64,000 nucleotides of DNA. Origin: Hymenobacter sp. 5317J-9 (lineage in GTDB: Bacteria; Bacteroidota; Bacteroidia; Cytophagales; Hymenobacteraceae). The stretch spans positions 62,001-126,000 of the forward strand of contig NZ_CP095050.1 of assembly GCF_022921075.1 (NCBI RefSeq), given 5' to 3'. Positions 42,827-50,217 of this stretch are shown here, one piece after another (within the stretch, counting starts at the first letter, position 1; the number at the start of each line of letters is the position of its first letter). The notes under the pieces were generated by a model. It saw nothing but the letters and a program-made list of their open reading frames with translations. It ran no database searches and had not been told where the DNA came from. A program made the position numbers and the translations under genes.

Positions 42827-45472
42827 TTAAAAACCAAACCCCACCCGGAAGCCGGTGCCCAGCCGCTCGCCGCTTTGCAGGGCGGTGTAGAAGTCGACCC
42901 GCAATACCTTCAGGATGTGCTCGATGCCCACGCCTACTTCCACGTAGTGGCCGGCCTGGCGGGTGTTGAGGTAGTTGAGCGAGGCCACTTCCTGCCATTT
43001 CAGCTTGCGCAGCAGCGGCACGTAGTTGAGGAAGAAGCCGTTGAAGTGGTGGTCGTAGTGGGCTTCCAGGTAGGCGTTGTTGGTGCTGAAGCGGTAATAG
43101 TCCAGCAGCTGGAAATAGCTGAAGTTGCCGGTGAGCAGGGTTTGGTTGCCGGAGAAGTGGCGGTAGTCAATGAACGTCATGCCCTCCTGCTTGCCCACAA
43201 AGCCACCCACATTTATCCGGAAGTTGCTGGTGCCCAGCAGGCCCAGCGGCACGGCGTCGCGCACGCCGGCCTGCAGCAGCAGGTAGCGCACGTCGGCACC
43301 CAGCACGCCGGGCAGGGCGGCGCGCCCCTGCACGTTGAAGGTGGGCCACTTCGAGCCGAGGTTTAACTTGCCATCGGGGCGGTTGATGTAGCGCTGGCCG
43401 GGCTTATAGTCGAGCGACAGCCCCACCGTGAGGATGCGGCTGCGGCCAAACCGGGTGTCGGCCAGCTCGTCGCTCAGCGGGATGTTGGGCGTGAAAGCCC
43501 GGCCCGGCACGTCGTGGATGAGGCGGTCGGTGGTGTTGGCCAGCTCGTGGCGGTCGAAGTAGCCGGCCGTGGCGCGCAGGTTCAGGCCGTTCACCGGCTC
43601 GGTGAGGTAGGTAAATTCGGCGCCGTCGCGGCGGTAGAGCTTGGCGTAGTTGCGGTTGAGGTACAGCGTGTAGAAGGTGTTGATGGCCGGCGTGAGCTGC
43701 GAGTTCTTGTCGAAGTTCTCGACGGTTCGGCCCGCTACCACGCTGATTTGCTTTAGCTTGGCGGGGTGCAGTTGCCAGGTGGCGCTGAGGCTGGGGTTGA
43801 GTTGCTCGCTGCTGAAGCCGTAGCGCAGCGTGGGCGTGAGGGTGAAATAGCGCCGGTCGTCGGTGCGCTGGCTGAAGGTGGCCTGGGCGTTGAGCACAAT
43901 GCCTTCCACTGTGTTGTACTGGAAAATCTGGGCCACGGGCTGCACCGACACCGACTGCTTTTTGTAGGTGTTCTGGTAGGTGTAGCCGCCTATCACCAGG
44001 CTCATGGGCTCAAACTCGTTGCGTTTCTTGTCCAGCGAGTCCTGGTAGGGGCGCGAGCGGCGGATGATTTCCGTGCTGTCTTTCACGTGGTAATCCTTCT
44101 GCTCCTCGGCCGTGAGCGGCACCGGCCGGATGGCGTCCCAGTAGGCCGAGTCGCGCTCGTTCACGCCTTTCTCGATGCGCTGCACCTCGCCCCGGCCCAT
44201 GCTGGCGAAGGGGTCGTTTTTGAGGGAATCGCGCTGGGCCTGCTTCACCTTCTTGCGCACCTGGGCGTTGAGGCCGCGCAGGTCGGGCTTGCGCTTGCGA
44301 ATTTGGGCGGCGGTTTCCTGGCCCACGGGCGCGTCGGGCTTCTCGGCCACCACGGGCGGGGCGGCCTTGGGCTCGGGCGGGGCCGGGTAGGTGGGCACCA
44401 CGTTGGCGTAGTTGGAAAGCACGGCCGTGATGTAGCCCGAGCCCTTGAATCCCAGTCCCGACAGGTTGGCGCGCACCTGCTGCGACTGGATGAGCCAGAC
44501 GTTGGGGTTGCCCGGCGCGGGTGCGTATTGCTGGTTGATGGTCAGGTTGTCGACGTAGTCAATCTGGGCGTCCTGGTCCAGGCTCAAATCGACGGAGTGA
44601 ATGCGCCAGGAGCCGTCCACGATGTAGATGTAGCCCGAGAACACGGGGTCGGTGCGCCGACGCGGTATCACCCGAATTTTGTGCACCACCTCGCCGCCGC
44701 GGGGCGTGCTGCCCACCAGCTCGTACTTGTAGAACAGCATGGCGTTGGCGGCGATGGGCGACACAAACCCGCGCTCCGAAAACGCCGGCTTTATCAGGTT
44801 CTCATAAAAACCCAGGTTGCGCCCCGCGCTGGCCCGGTTGAAGCTCAGCCCGCGCGAGTCGCCGCTCACCCGGCTCGACAGCATGCGCTCCTTCACCACG
44901 TTGGGCTGCGTGAAGCTGAAATCGGACAGGCTCTCGGACAAGTAGAAGATGCCTTTTTTGATGTCGGGCCCCAGCTTGAACAGGCCCATGATTTTGGCCG
45001 GCGTGTCGTCTATCCGGCCCAGGGCTTTGATGTAGATGCGGGCCCGGTAGGCGGCTACTTCGCGTCGGTGGTAGGCCCGCCACTGCTGCGCCTGCTGAAT
45101 GATGGCGTAGGCCGGGTCGCGGTCCGAGGATTTCACCAGCACCTCGCCCAGGTTGTAGGCCTCGGCCTGCAGGGTCACGTTCACGGTCAGCAGCGAGTCG
45201 CCGCCCGGCACGCGCACCGGCTGCACCTGCGGCCGGTAGCCCACGTACTGAAACACCAGCTCGTAGCGCCCCGCCGCGAGGCGCAGCTGGTATTCGCCCT
45301 GCTCGTTGGCGCCGGTGCTGGTGGCCGAGCCGCGCACCGCCACGTTGGCAAACGCCAGCCCCTGCTGGTTGGCTCCGCGCACCGTGCCTTTGATGACGCC
45401 GGCCTGAGACGGTGCGGACAAAACACTTAGCACCAAGGCCAGGGGTAGCAAGCGCAGAAAAGCGGAGAACAT
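42827..45472 (-). CDS. DUF5686 outer membrane protein with carboxypeptidase-regulatory-like domain
   Basis: 881 aa. Signal peptide to about residue 24, CarboxypepD_reg-like domain (about 26-110; IKGTVRGANQQGLAFANVAV), then the long DUF5686 region with a predicted beta barrel to the C-terminus, which ends in an aromatic strand (GTGFRVGFGF). A charged linker occurs about 380-500. It resembles a TonB receptor without the plug motifs. It is likely an outer membrane protein of unknown transport or assembly role. It is transcribed alone or after other minus-strand genes. Confidence 0.88.
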   Translation of the reverse strand: MFSAFLRLLPLALVLSVLSAPSQAGVIKGTVRGANQQGLAFANVAVRGSATSTGANEQGEYQLRLAAGRYELVFQYVGYRPQVQPVRVPGGDSLLTVNVTLQAEAYNLGEVLVKSSDRDPAYAIIQQAQQWRAYHRREVAAYRARIYIKALGRIDDTPAKIMGLFKLGPDIKKGIFYLSESLSDFSFTQPNVVKERMLSSRVSGDSRGLSFNRASAGRNLGFYENLIKPAFSERGFVSPIAANAMLFYKYELVGSTPRGGEVVHKIRVIPRRRTDPVFSGYIYIVDGSWRIHSVDLSLDQDAQIDYVDNLTINQQYAPAPGNPNVWLIQSQQVRANLSGLGFKGSGYITAVLSNYANVVPTYPAPPEPKAAPPVVAEKPDAPVGQETAAQIRKRKPDLRGLNAQVRKKVKQAQRDSLKNDPFASMGRGEVQRIEKGVNERDSAYWDAIRPVPLTAEEQKDYHVKDSTEIIRRSRPYQDSLDKKRNEFEPMSLVIGGYTYQNTYKKQSVSVQPVAQIFQYNTVEGIVLNAQATFSQRTDDRRYFTLTPTLRYGFSSEQLNPSLSATWQLHPAKLKQISVVAGRTVENFDKNSQLTPAINTFYTLYLNRNYAKLYRRDGAEFTYLTEPVNGLNLRATAGYFDRHELANTTDRLIHDVPGRAFTPNIPLSDELADTRFGRSRILTVGLSLDYKPGQRYINRPDGKLNLGSKWPTFNVQGRAALPGVLGADVRYLLLQAGVRDAVPLGLLGTSNFRINVGGFVGKQEGMTFIDYRHFSGNQTLLTGNFSYFQLLDYYRFSTNNAYLEAHYDHHFNGFFLNYVPLLRKLKWQEVASLNYLNTRQAGHYVEVGVGIEHILKVLRVDFYTALQSGERLGTGFRVGFGF

Positions 45473-45554
45473 ACAGCAGCGAAAAGCAGAAAGCGTAGGC
45501 CCCCAAGGTACGGCCCCGCTTCAACTGATGCCAGCCGCGCGCCGAAGGTTGCTT

Positions 45555-45575
45555 GGCGGGGCAGTTGGCCCCGCC
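45555..45575 (-). other. GC-rich hairpin after the EamA transporter stop
   Basis: GGCGGGGC and GCCCCGCC pair around AGTTG, immediately after the stop of the 45576-46487 gene. There is no T tract, so it is only a possible mRNA end structure. Confidence 0.35.
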
Positions 45576-46487
45576 TCAAGCCACCGCCTCCTCAGCCGGC
45601 GCCGGCACGGCGGCAGCAAGCAGCTGCCGGCCCGTGTACCAGGCATTCAGCCCCACGCCCACCAGCACCAGCGCTATGCCCGCGTAAGCCAGCGGCCCGA
45701 AGCTTTCGCCGAACAGCCAATAGCCCAGCCCCAGTGCGTAGAGAATGCCGAGGTAATTGAGCGGCGCCACCCGGCTGAGGCGTTCCAGCTGGTAAGCCCG
45801 CGTCATGGCCACCTGGGCGGCCTGGGTGAAGGCCCCGCAGGCCAGCAGCCAGAGCCAGTCGGCTCCCTGCGGGGTGCGCCACTGAAACAGGCAGGCCACG
45901 GCCGTGAGCGGCAGCGAAATCAGGGGCAGGTAGAACACGATAACCACCGGGTGCTCGCGCCCGCGCAAGGTGCGGATGGCGTTGTAGCTCAGGCCCGATA
46001 TCAGGGCGCTCAGCAGGCCCACCGCCAGATACGGCCAGGCGCTGCCCGCCGTGGCATTGGCCGCCGTCGGGCTGCCCTGCCCCACCAGCAGCACCCCGCC
46101 AAAGCTCAGCCCGAAAAACAGCCATTGCCAGGGCCGCACGGGCTCGCGCACCAGCCAGATGCCCAGCACAGCCGTGCAGATGGGAGCCAGGTACTGCACC
46201 GTGACCGCCGTGGCCAGCGGCAGGTGCTGTAGCGAGGCGAAGTAGCACATGAGCGCCAGCGCGCCCGTGCTGCCCCGGCTGATAAGCAAGGCGCGGCTGT
46301 GGCCAAACGGCGCCACGCCCAACCGCCGCAACGCCACGTAGCTGGCCACGATGGAAAAGAGCGAGCGAAAGAAAATGATTTCAAGCGCCGGCAGGTGGTG
46401 CAGTTGCTTCACGCAGGCATTCATGCCCGCAAACAGCAAGGTGCTCAGCAGCATAAGCCGCACGCCGGGAGAAAATTTACTGGCCAA
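45576..46487 (-). CDS. DMT-family (EamA) transporter
   Basis: 303 aa with ten predicted membrane helices in two EamA halves (about residues 10-145 and 155-295). Typical features are FAGMNACVKQL, FFRSLFSIVASYVAL and the second-half ALISGLSYNAIRTLRGREHP. Such proteins export metabolites or amino acids from the cytoplasm. The substrate is not readable. The first codon ATG at 46487 is 120 bp upstream of the divergent recX gene. Confidence 0.9.
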   Translation of the reverse strand: MASKFSPGVRLMLLSTLLFAGMNACVKQLHHLPALEIIFFRSLFSIVASYVALRRLGVAPFGHSRALLISRGSTGALALMCYFASLQHLPLATAVTVQYLAPICTAVLGIWLVREPVRPWQWLFFGLSFGGVLLVGQGSPTAANATAGSAWPYLAVGLLSALISGLSYNAIRTLRGREHPVVIVFYLPLISLPLTAVACLFQWRTPQGADWLWLLACGAFTQAAQVAMTRAYQLERLSRVAPLNYLGILYALGLGYWLFGESFGPLAYAGIALVLVGVGLNAWYTGRQLLAAAVPAPAEEAVA

Positions 46488-46606
46488 TGAAACGACGGGA
46501 AGCGCGACGAGTGGGAAACGAACTTTGCGGAAGGATGTTAGGTAGAAACCTGCGGGCCCGGCCGAGAAGCCTCGCGCCGCTACCTGCTAACTGTTCATCG
46601 GTATTC

Positions 46607-47113
46607 ATGTTCAAAAACCCCGACAAAGCGCCCAAGCAATACACGCCCGGCGAAGCCCTGCAAAAAATTGCCGCCTTTTGCGCCTACCAGGAACGCACCC
46701 AGAAAGAGGTGGAGCAGAAGCTGCGCTCCTACGGCCTCGACGAGGACGAAGCCGGCGAAATCATCATCCGCCTGGGCCGCGAAAAGCTGCTGGACGAAGA
46801 GCGTTTTGCCCAGGCCTTCGTGCGCGGCCACTACCGCCAGAAGAAGTGGGGCCGCCGCCGCATTATGCAGGAGCTCAAGCAGAAGGGCATCAGCGAGTAC
46901 TGCATCAAGTCGGGCATGAAGGAGATTGACGGCGAGGAGTATTACCAGAACCTGGTTGAGATTATGGAGAAAAAGGACCGCCAGGAAAAAGAGAAGAACC
47001 CGCGCGTGCGCCGCATGAAAATCTCGCAGTACCTCACGGGCAAAGGCTACGAGCAAGACCTGATAAAAATTGCCCTCGACGAGCTGGGCAAGGCGCCGGA
47101 AGACGACGAATAA
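46607..47113 (+). CDS. recX: Regulatory protein RecX
   Basis: 168 aa, helical. Three-helix repeats recognisable by CAYQERTQKEVEQKLRSYGL, DEERFAQAFVRGHYRQKKWGRRRIMQELKQKG and a third unit near ISQYLTGKGYEQDLIK. It modulates RecA filament activity in recombination and SOS. Start ATG 46607 (MFKNPDK) was chosen because the longer frame to 46487 overlaps the divergent gene start. recA is not nearby. It is followed by the long inverted repeat at 47128-47245. Confidence 0.92.
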   Translation: MFKNPDKAPKQYTPGEALQKIAAFCAYQERTQKEVEQKLRSYGLDEDEAGEIIIRLGREKLLDEERFAQAFVRGHYRQKKWGRRRIMQELKQKGISEYCIKSGMKEIDGEEYYQNLVEIMEKKDRQEKEKNPRVRRMKISQYLTGKGYEQDLIKIALDELGKAPEDDE

Positions 47114-47127
47114 GGTTTTCTCTACAG

Positions 47128-47245
47128 GAAAACAGAACGTCATGCTGAGCGCAGCCGAAGCATCTCTACCGTGTAAGTAATCAATGCCAAATGCAACGAA
47201 GCGGTAGAGATGCTTCGGCTGCGCTCAGCATGACGTTCTGTTTTC
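47128..47245. repeat. Long perfect inverted repeat, family A, copy 4
   Basis: 47128-47171 and 47202-47245 are perfect reverse complements over 44 bp, the longest and cleanest stem in the window. The outer part extends the family A core (GAACGTCATGCTGAGC) by GAAAACA. It starts 14 nt after the recX stop and ends 20 nt before the stop of the convergent DUF4230 gene. Both strands would form the hairpin at their transcript ends. Confidence 0.95.
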
Positions 47246-47265
47246 TCGTCAGTTATCACGGCCCG

Positions 47266-47901
47266 CTACTGCTTCGGGCCCGCTTTGGGCAACACCATCT
47301 GCTGGCCTAGTATCACGCGGCGGCCGGTGAGGGTGCGCAGCATGGGCACGAGAATCTGCTCGGCGTTGCGCTGGGTTTGGGCCAGGATACCCGACTGCAG
47401 GGCGGCGTTGCGCACCTGGGCCTCGGCGTATTTGTAGCCTTCGTCCACCAGCTGCGCATCCTGAAAAAGGCCGTTTTCGGTGCTGAAGACGCGGCTTTGG
47501 TTGTGGTTGATTTGGAACGTGCACAGCTCCGGCGCGGGCAGGGCCACGCGCACCACCGAGTCGCCTTCGAGCACCACGTCCTGGGGCTTGAGCTTGCGCA
47601 GGTCGATGCAGCCCACGGCCTCGCCGCCCACCACCAGGGCCACTTTCGAGTCGGGCAAAAACCGGTAGGCCTTGCGCCGGTACTCCACCACGTCTTTGAA
47701 GCGGTAGCGCACCAGCTCCAGCCGGCCCAGTGCTTCCACCTGCGTCAGCACGGTGTTGTGCGTCACAGTAACCCGCGGCTCGTCGGCCGCCAGCGGGTTG
47801 AGGCCGGCCAGGGTGGGGCCCACTTTTTTCCAGAGAAACCAGCCCAGCGCCACCAGAAACAGCAGCGGCAGCAGGCGGCGAAACAGTCGGATAAGGTTCA
47901 T
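47266..47901 (-). CDS. DUF4230 membrane-anchored protein
   Basis: 211 aa. One N-terminal membrane helix (about residues 8-26), then a DUF4230 domain (about 45-195; LELVRYRFKDVVEYRRKAYRF, SKVALVVGGEAVGCIDLRKL). The domain is probably in the periplasm. It is widespread in Bacteroidota and Bacillota, without a known function. Start ATG 47901 is directly followed by the helix. It is divergent from the membrane protein at 47966. Confidence 0.88.
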   Translation of the reverse strand: MNLIRLFRRLLPLLFLVALGWFLWKKVGPTLAGLNPLAADEPRVTVTHNTVLTQVEALGRLELVRYRFKDVVEYRRKAYRFLPDSKVALVVGGEAVGCIDLRKLKPQDVVLEGDSVVRVALPAPELCTFQINHNQSRVFSTENGLFQDAQLVDEGYKYAEAQVRNAALQSGILAQTQRNAEQILVPMLRTLTGRRVILGQQMVLPKAGPKQ

Positions 47902-47951
47902 ATGTGGGTAAGTACGGCTGGGCTTCGGCGGCGTTGGGGCGGGCGGCGGCC

Positions 47952-47959
47952 TAGCTTTG
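47952..47959 (+). promoter_or_regulatory. -7 box placed for a leaderless transcript
   Basis: TAGCTTTG matches TAnnTTTG exactly. The ATG at 47966 is only 6 nt downstream, where transcription would begin, so the mRNA would have essentially no 5' leader. A TTG at 47934-47936 is 15 nt upstream, a little close for the -33 element. Confidence 0.45.
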
Positions 47960-47965
47960 CGGGCA

Positions 47966-49147
47966 ATGCGCGCGTTTTCACTTTTTCAATTGCTGGGCCA
48001 GCGCCTGGAACGGCACCACCGGGCGCTGCTGGCGGCGCTGTGGGTGCTGGTGCAGCTGCGATTTCTGTGGCAGTTCCGCGGCCCCCACTTCGCCAACGAC
48101 AGCGGCCGCTACCTCTCCTACGCCGCCAATATTGCCGAGCGGTTTTACTTCGAGCCCGGCCACAACCTGCGCTACGTGCTCTATCCCCTGTTCGAGAGCC
48201 TGTGGCTGCGGCTGGGCCTCGGTTGGTGGGGCATCGTGACCGGCCAGATAATTGTGTCGGCGCTGGCCACGCGGGCCGTGTACCGCGGCACTCGGCGGTT
48301 GGCCCAAGGCCGTTGGGGCGCGGCGGCGCTGGCCACCTTCCTGTTCATCGCCTGGCCCGACATTCAGCAGTTCAACGTCTTTTTGCTTACTGAGTCCTTA
48401 TTTATCAGCCTAGTGGCGCTGTCATTTGGGGCTTTTACCCGACTGCAATTCGGCACAAGGCGCGACTGGCTCGGCTTCTTCGTCCTGCTCATACTCACGG
48501 CACTGGCCCGGCCCAACGGCTTCCTGGTGGCGCTGGCCGCCGGGCTAGCCGGCCTCGACGCCCTGCGCCGGCGCCCCGACCACCGGGCCTGGCGCGCCGT
48601 CCTGCTGGGCTTGGTACTGCTGTCGCCGCTGCTGTGGCGGGCCCTCAACCACCAGCTGGCCACCTACTACCTCATGGACACCTACCAGCGCGGCGAATTG
48701 ATTTTCCGTTCCCCGCTGTGGGCCGTGCGCCAGGCCGCCCCCCTGCAAATGCCCCCGCCCGGCACTGGGCCGGCCATGCGGGTAATCTACTTCGCCGCCC
48801 ACAACCCCCTGTACCTGGGGCGCCTGATGCTGGGCAAGCTGTTTGTATTTGTGAGCTACCTCAAGCCGCACTACTCACTGCCGCACCGGGTGCTGGGGGT
48901 GCTGGTGCTGTGGCCCGGCTACTGGCTGGCCGCTCGCGCCACCCGCCGGGCCAGCATCTGGCGCCCGGTGCGGGTGTTTCTGGCCGCGGTGTTCCTGCTG
49001 CAGGCGGCCATCATCACACTCACCGTTGATGATTGGGACGTGCGCTTTCTGGCGCCGGTGCTGACCGCCGTATTTGTGCTGGCCGCGCTGGAGCTGGAGC
49101 AGTTGTGGCGGGCTGTAGAGACGCGACACTTCGCGTCTCGGCATTAA
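47966..49147 (+). CDS. Polytopic membrane protein, glycosyltransferase family 39-like
   Basis: 393 aa with about nine membrane helices. It has a first extracytoplasmic loop with paired acidic/aromatic residues (GPHFANDSGRYLSYAANI, about 50) as in GT-C/PMT-type glycosyltransferases. That similarity is moderate, and a lipid-linked sugar transfer role is an inference. Start ATG 47966 was preferred to TTG 47957. The last ten residues (VETRHFASRH) are encoded by the inverted repeat beginning at 49112, so the natural C-terminus was probably replaced or extended by repeat insertion. Confidence 0.75.
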   Translation: MRAFSLFQLLGQRLERHHRALLAALWVLVQLRFLWQFRGPHFANDSGRYLSYAANIAERFYFEPGHNLRYVLYPLFESLWLRLGLGWWGIVTGQIIVSALATRAVYRGTRRLAQGRWGAAALATFLFIAWPDIQQFNVFLLTESLFISLVALSFGAFTRLQFGTRRDWLGFFVLLILTALARPNGFLVALAAGLAGLDALRRRPDHRAWRAVLLGLVLLSPLLWRALNHQLATYYLMDTYQRGELIFRSPLWAVRQAAPLQMPPPGTGPAMRVIYFAAHNPLYLGRLMLGKLFVFVSYLKPHYSLPHRVLGVLVLWPGYWLAARATRRASIWRPVRVFLAAVFLLQAAIITLTVDDWDVRFLAPVLTAVFVLAALELEQLWRAVETRHFASRH

Positions 49148-49223
49148 GGACAACGCCGAAACGACACCTGAACGGCACAGTCCCCCTCGTTCAACGATGA
49201 GACGAGAGTACGCGTCTCTACAG
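49112..49223. repeat. Inverted repeat, family D, with degenerate right arm; overlaps two gene ends
   Basis: 49113-49125 and 49211-49223 pair perfectly (13 bp). The left arm continues as the same GAGACGCGACACTTCGCGTCTCGGC seen at 11973 (only the first part is quoted here as a motif), while the right arm has changes. The left arm encodes the last ten codons of the plus-strand gene. The right arm overlaps the stop codon of the convergent minus-strand gene (49218-49220). Confidence 0.8.
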
Positions 49224-50138
49224 TTTCCCGAACCGCTCTTCCCACCCGGCCCAGGCTTGCTGCCCGCCGGTGTGAATGGCGACCACCGTGCTGCCCGGGG
49301 CAAACTGCCCGCGCCCTATCATATCAAGCACGCCAAAGAGCAGCTTGCCGGTATAAACAGGGTCCAGCAGCACCCCGTGCTGCTCCCGAAACCTTCGGAT
49401 GAATTCCAACAAACCAGCCGAGTACTTGGCGTAGCCACCGAAGTGGTAGCCGGTTTGCAGCGAATAATTCGTGAAACGCTGGCCGCTGGTCTGCTGCGTC
49501 AAACCATCAATTTCCGCTTGCAGAAAACCGCCGTTCTTCAGCGCGGCTACGCCAATGGCCTGCTGCTGCCCGGCTAGGCCCGTGAGCAGGCCCGCCAGCG
49601 TGCCGCCCGTGCCGCAGGACACGGCCAGCGCATCAAAGTCAGTGTGCGCCCTGATTTCGGCCACCAGCTCGGCGCAGCCGGGCAGGGCCAACGCATTCGT
49701 GCCGCCCTCAGGCAGCACGTAGGCCGGGCCGAACCGGCCCAGCAGCTCCGCGATGAATTGTGGCTCGGCCCGGCGGCGGTAGGTGCTGCGGTCGAGGTAA
49801 TGCAGCTCCATGCCGTCGGCCGTGGCCCGGACCAGGGTTGGGTTGAGCGAGGCCGGGCCGCTGCCGGGCGCCGGCGCATCGCCCCGCACCAGCCCAATGG
49901 TGCGCAGCCCTAACAGGCGCCCGGCCGTGGCCACGGCCGCCAGGTGGTTGGAATAGGCGCCGCCGAACGTCAGCAGCGTGTGCTGGTCCTGCTCACGCGC
50001 CGCCCGCAGGTTGTATTTGAGCTTGCGGGCTTTGTTGCCGGGCAGGTCGGGGTGCACCAGGTCGTCGCGCCACAGCAGCAGGCGCACGCCGCGGGCTACG
50101 GTCACGGGGTCGCTTATTTCCTGCAGCAGTTGGCTCAT
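49218..50138 (-). CDS. 1-aminocyclopropane-1-carboxylate deaminase / D-cysteine desulfhydrase family enzyme
   Basis: 306 aa PLP enzyme of fold type II. PLP lysine in PGNKARKLKYNL (about residue 36), substrate loop GGAYSNHLAAVATAGRLLG (about 60), Gly-rich phosphate loop SCGTGGTLAG (about 174), and C-terminal TGKLLFGVLDMI. Members open ACC or degrade D-cysteine; the motifs do not decide which, though ACC deaminases in this group are often misannotated D-cysteine desulfhydrases. The stop codon lies inside the repeat at 49112-49223. Confidence 0.88.
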   Translation of the reverse strand: MSQLLQEISDPVTVARGVRLLLWRDDLVHPDLPGNKARKLKYNLRAAREQDQHTLLTFGGAYSNHLAAVATAGRLLGLRTIGLVRGDAPAPGSGPASLNPTLVRATADGMELHYLDRSTYRRRAEPQFIAELLGRFGPAYVLPEGGTNALALPGCAELVAEIRAHTDFDALAVSCGTGGTLAGLLTGLAGQQQAIGVAALKNGGFLQAEIDGLTQQTSGQRFTNYSLQTGYHFGGYAKYSAGLLEFIRRFREQHGVLLDPVYTGKLLFGVLDMIGRGQFAPGSTVVAIHTGGQQAWAGWEERFGKL

Positions 50139-50159
50139 GGTCGGTTTCCGATTGATTCA

Positions 50160-50205
50160 AATAAAAACGGCCATGCCGCGTGCGCAGCATGACCGTCTCT
50201 TTTTT
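50160..50205 (-). terminator. Terminator downstream of the YfhO gene
   Basis: ACGGCCATGCCGC pairs with GCAGCATGACCGT (G-T allowed), followed on the minus strand by a T-rich run, 13 bp past the YfhO stop. Confidence 0.7.
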
Positions 50206-50217
50206 AACTCATTAAGG

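Noticed and set aside
42738..42998. Longer GAF protein frame starting at 42998
   Set aside because: The extra part overlaps the DUF5686 gene end and has no GAF or signal features; MSATPAALL at 42737 is a better start.
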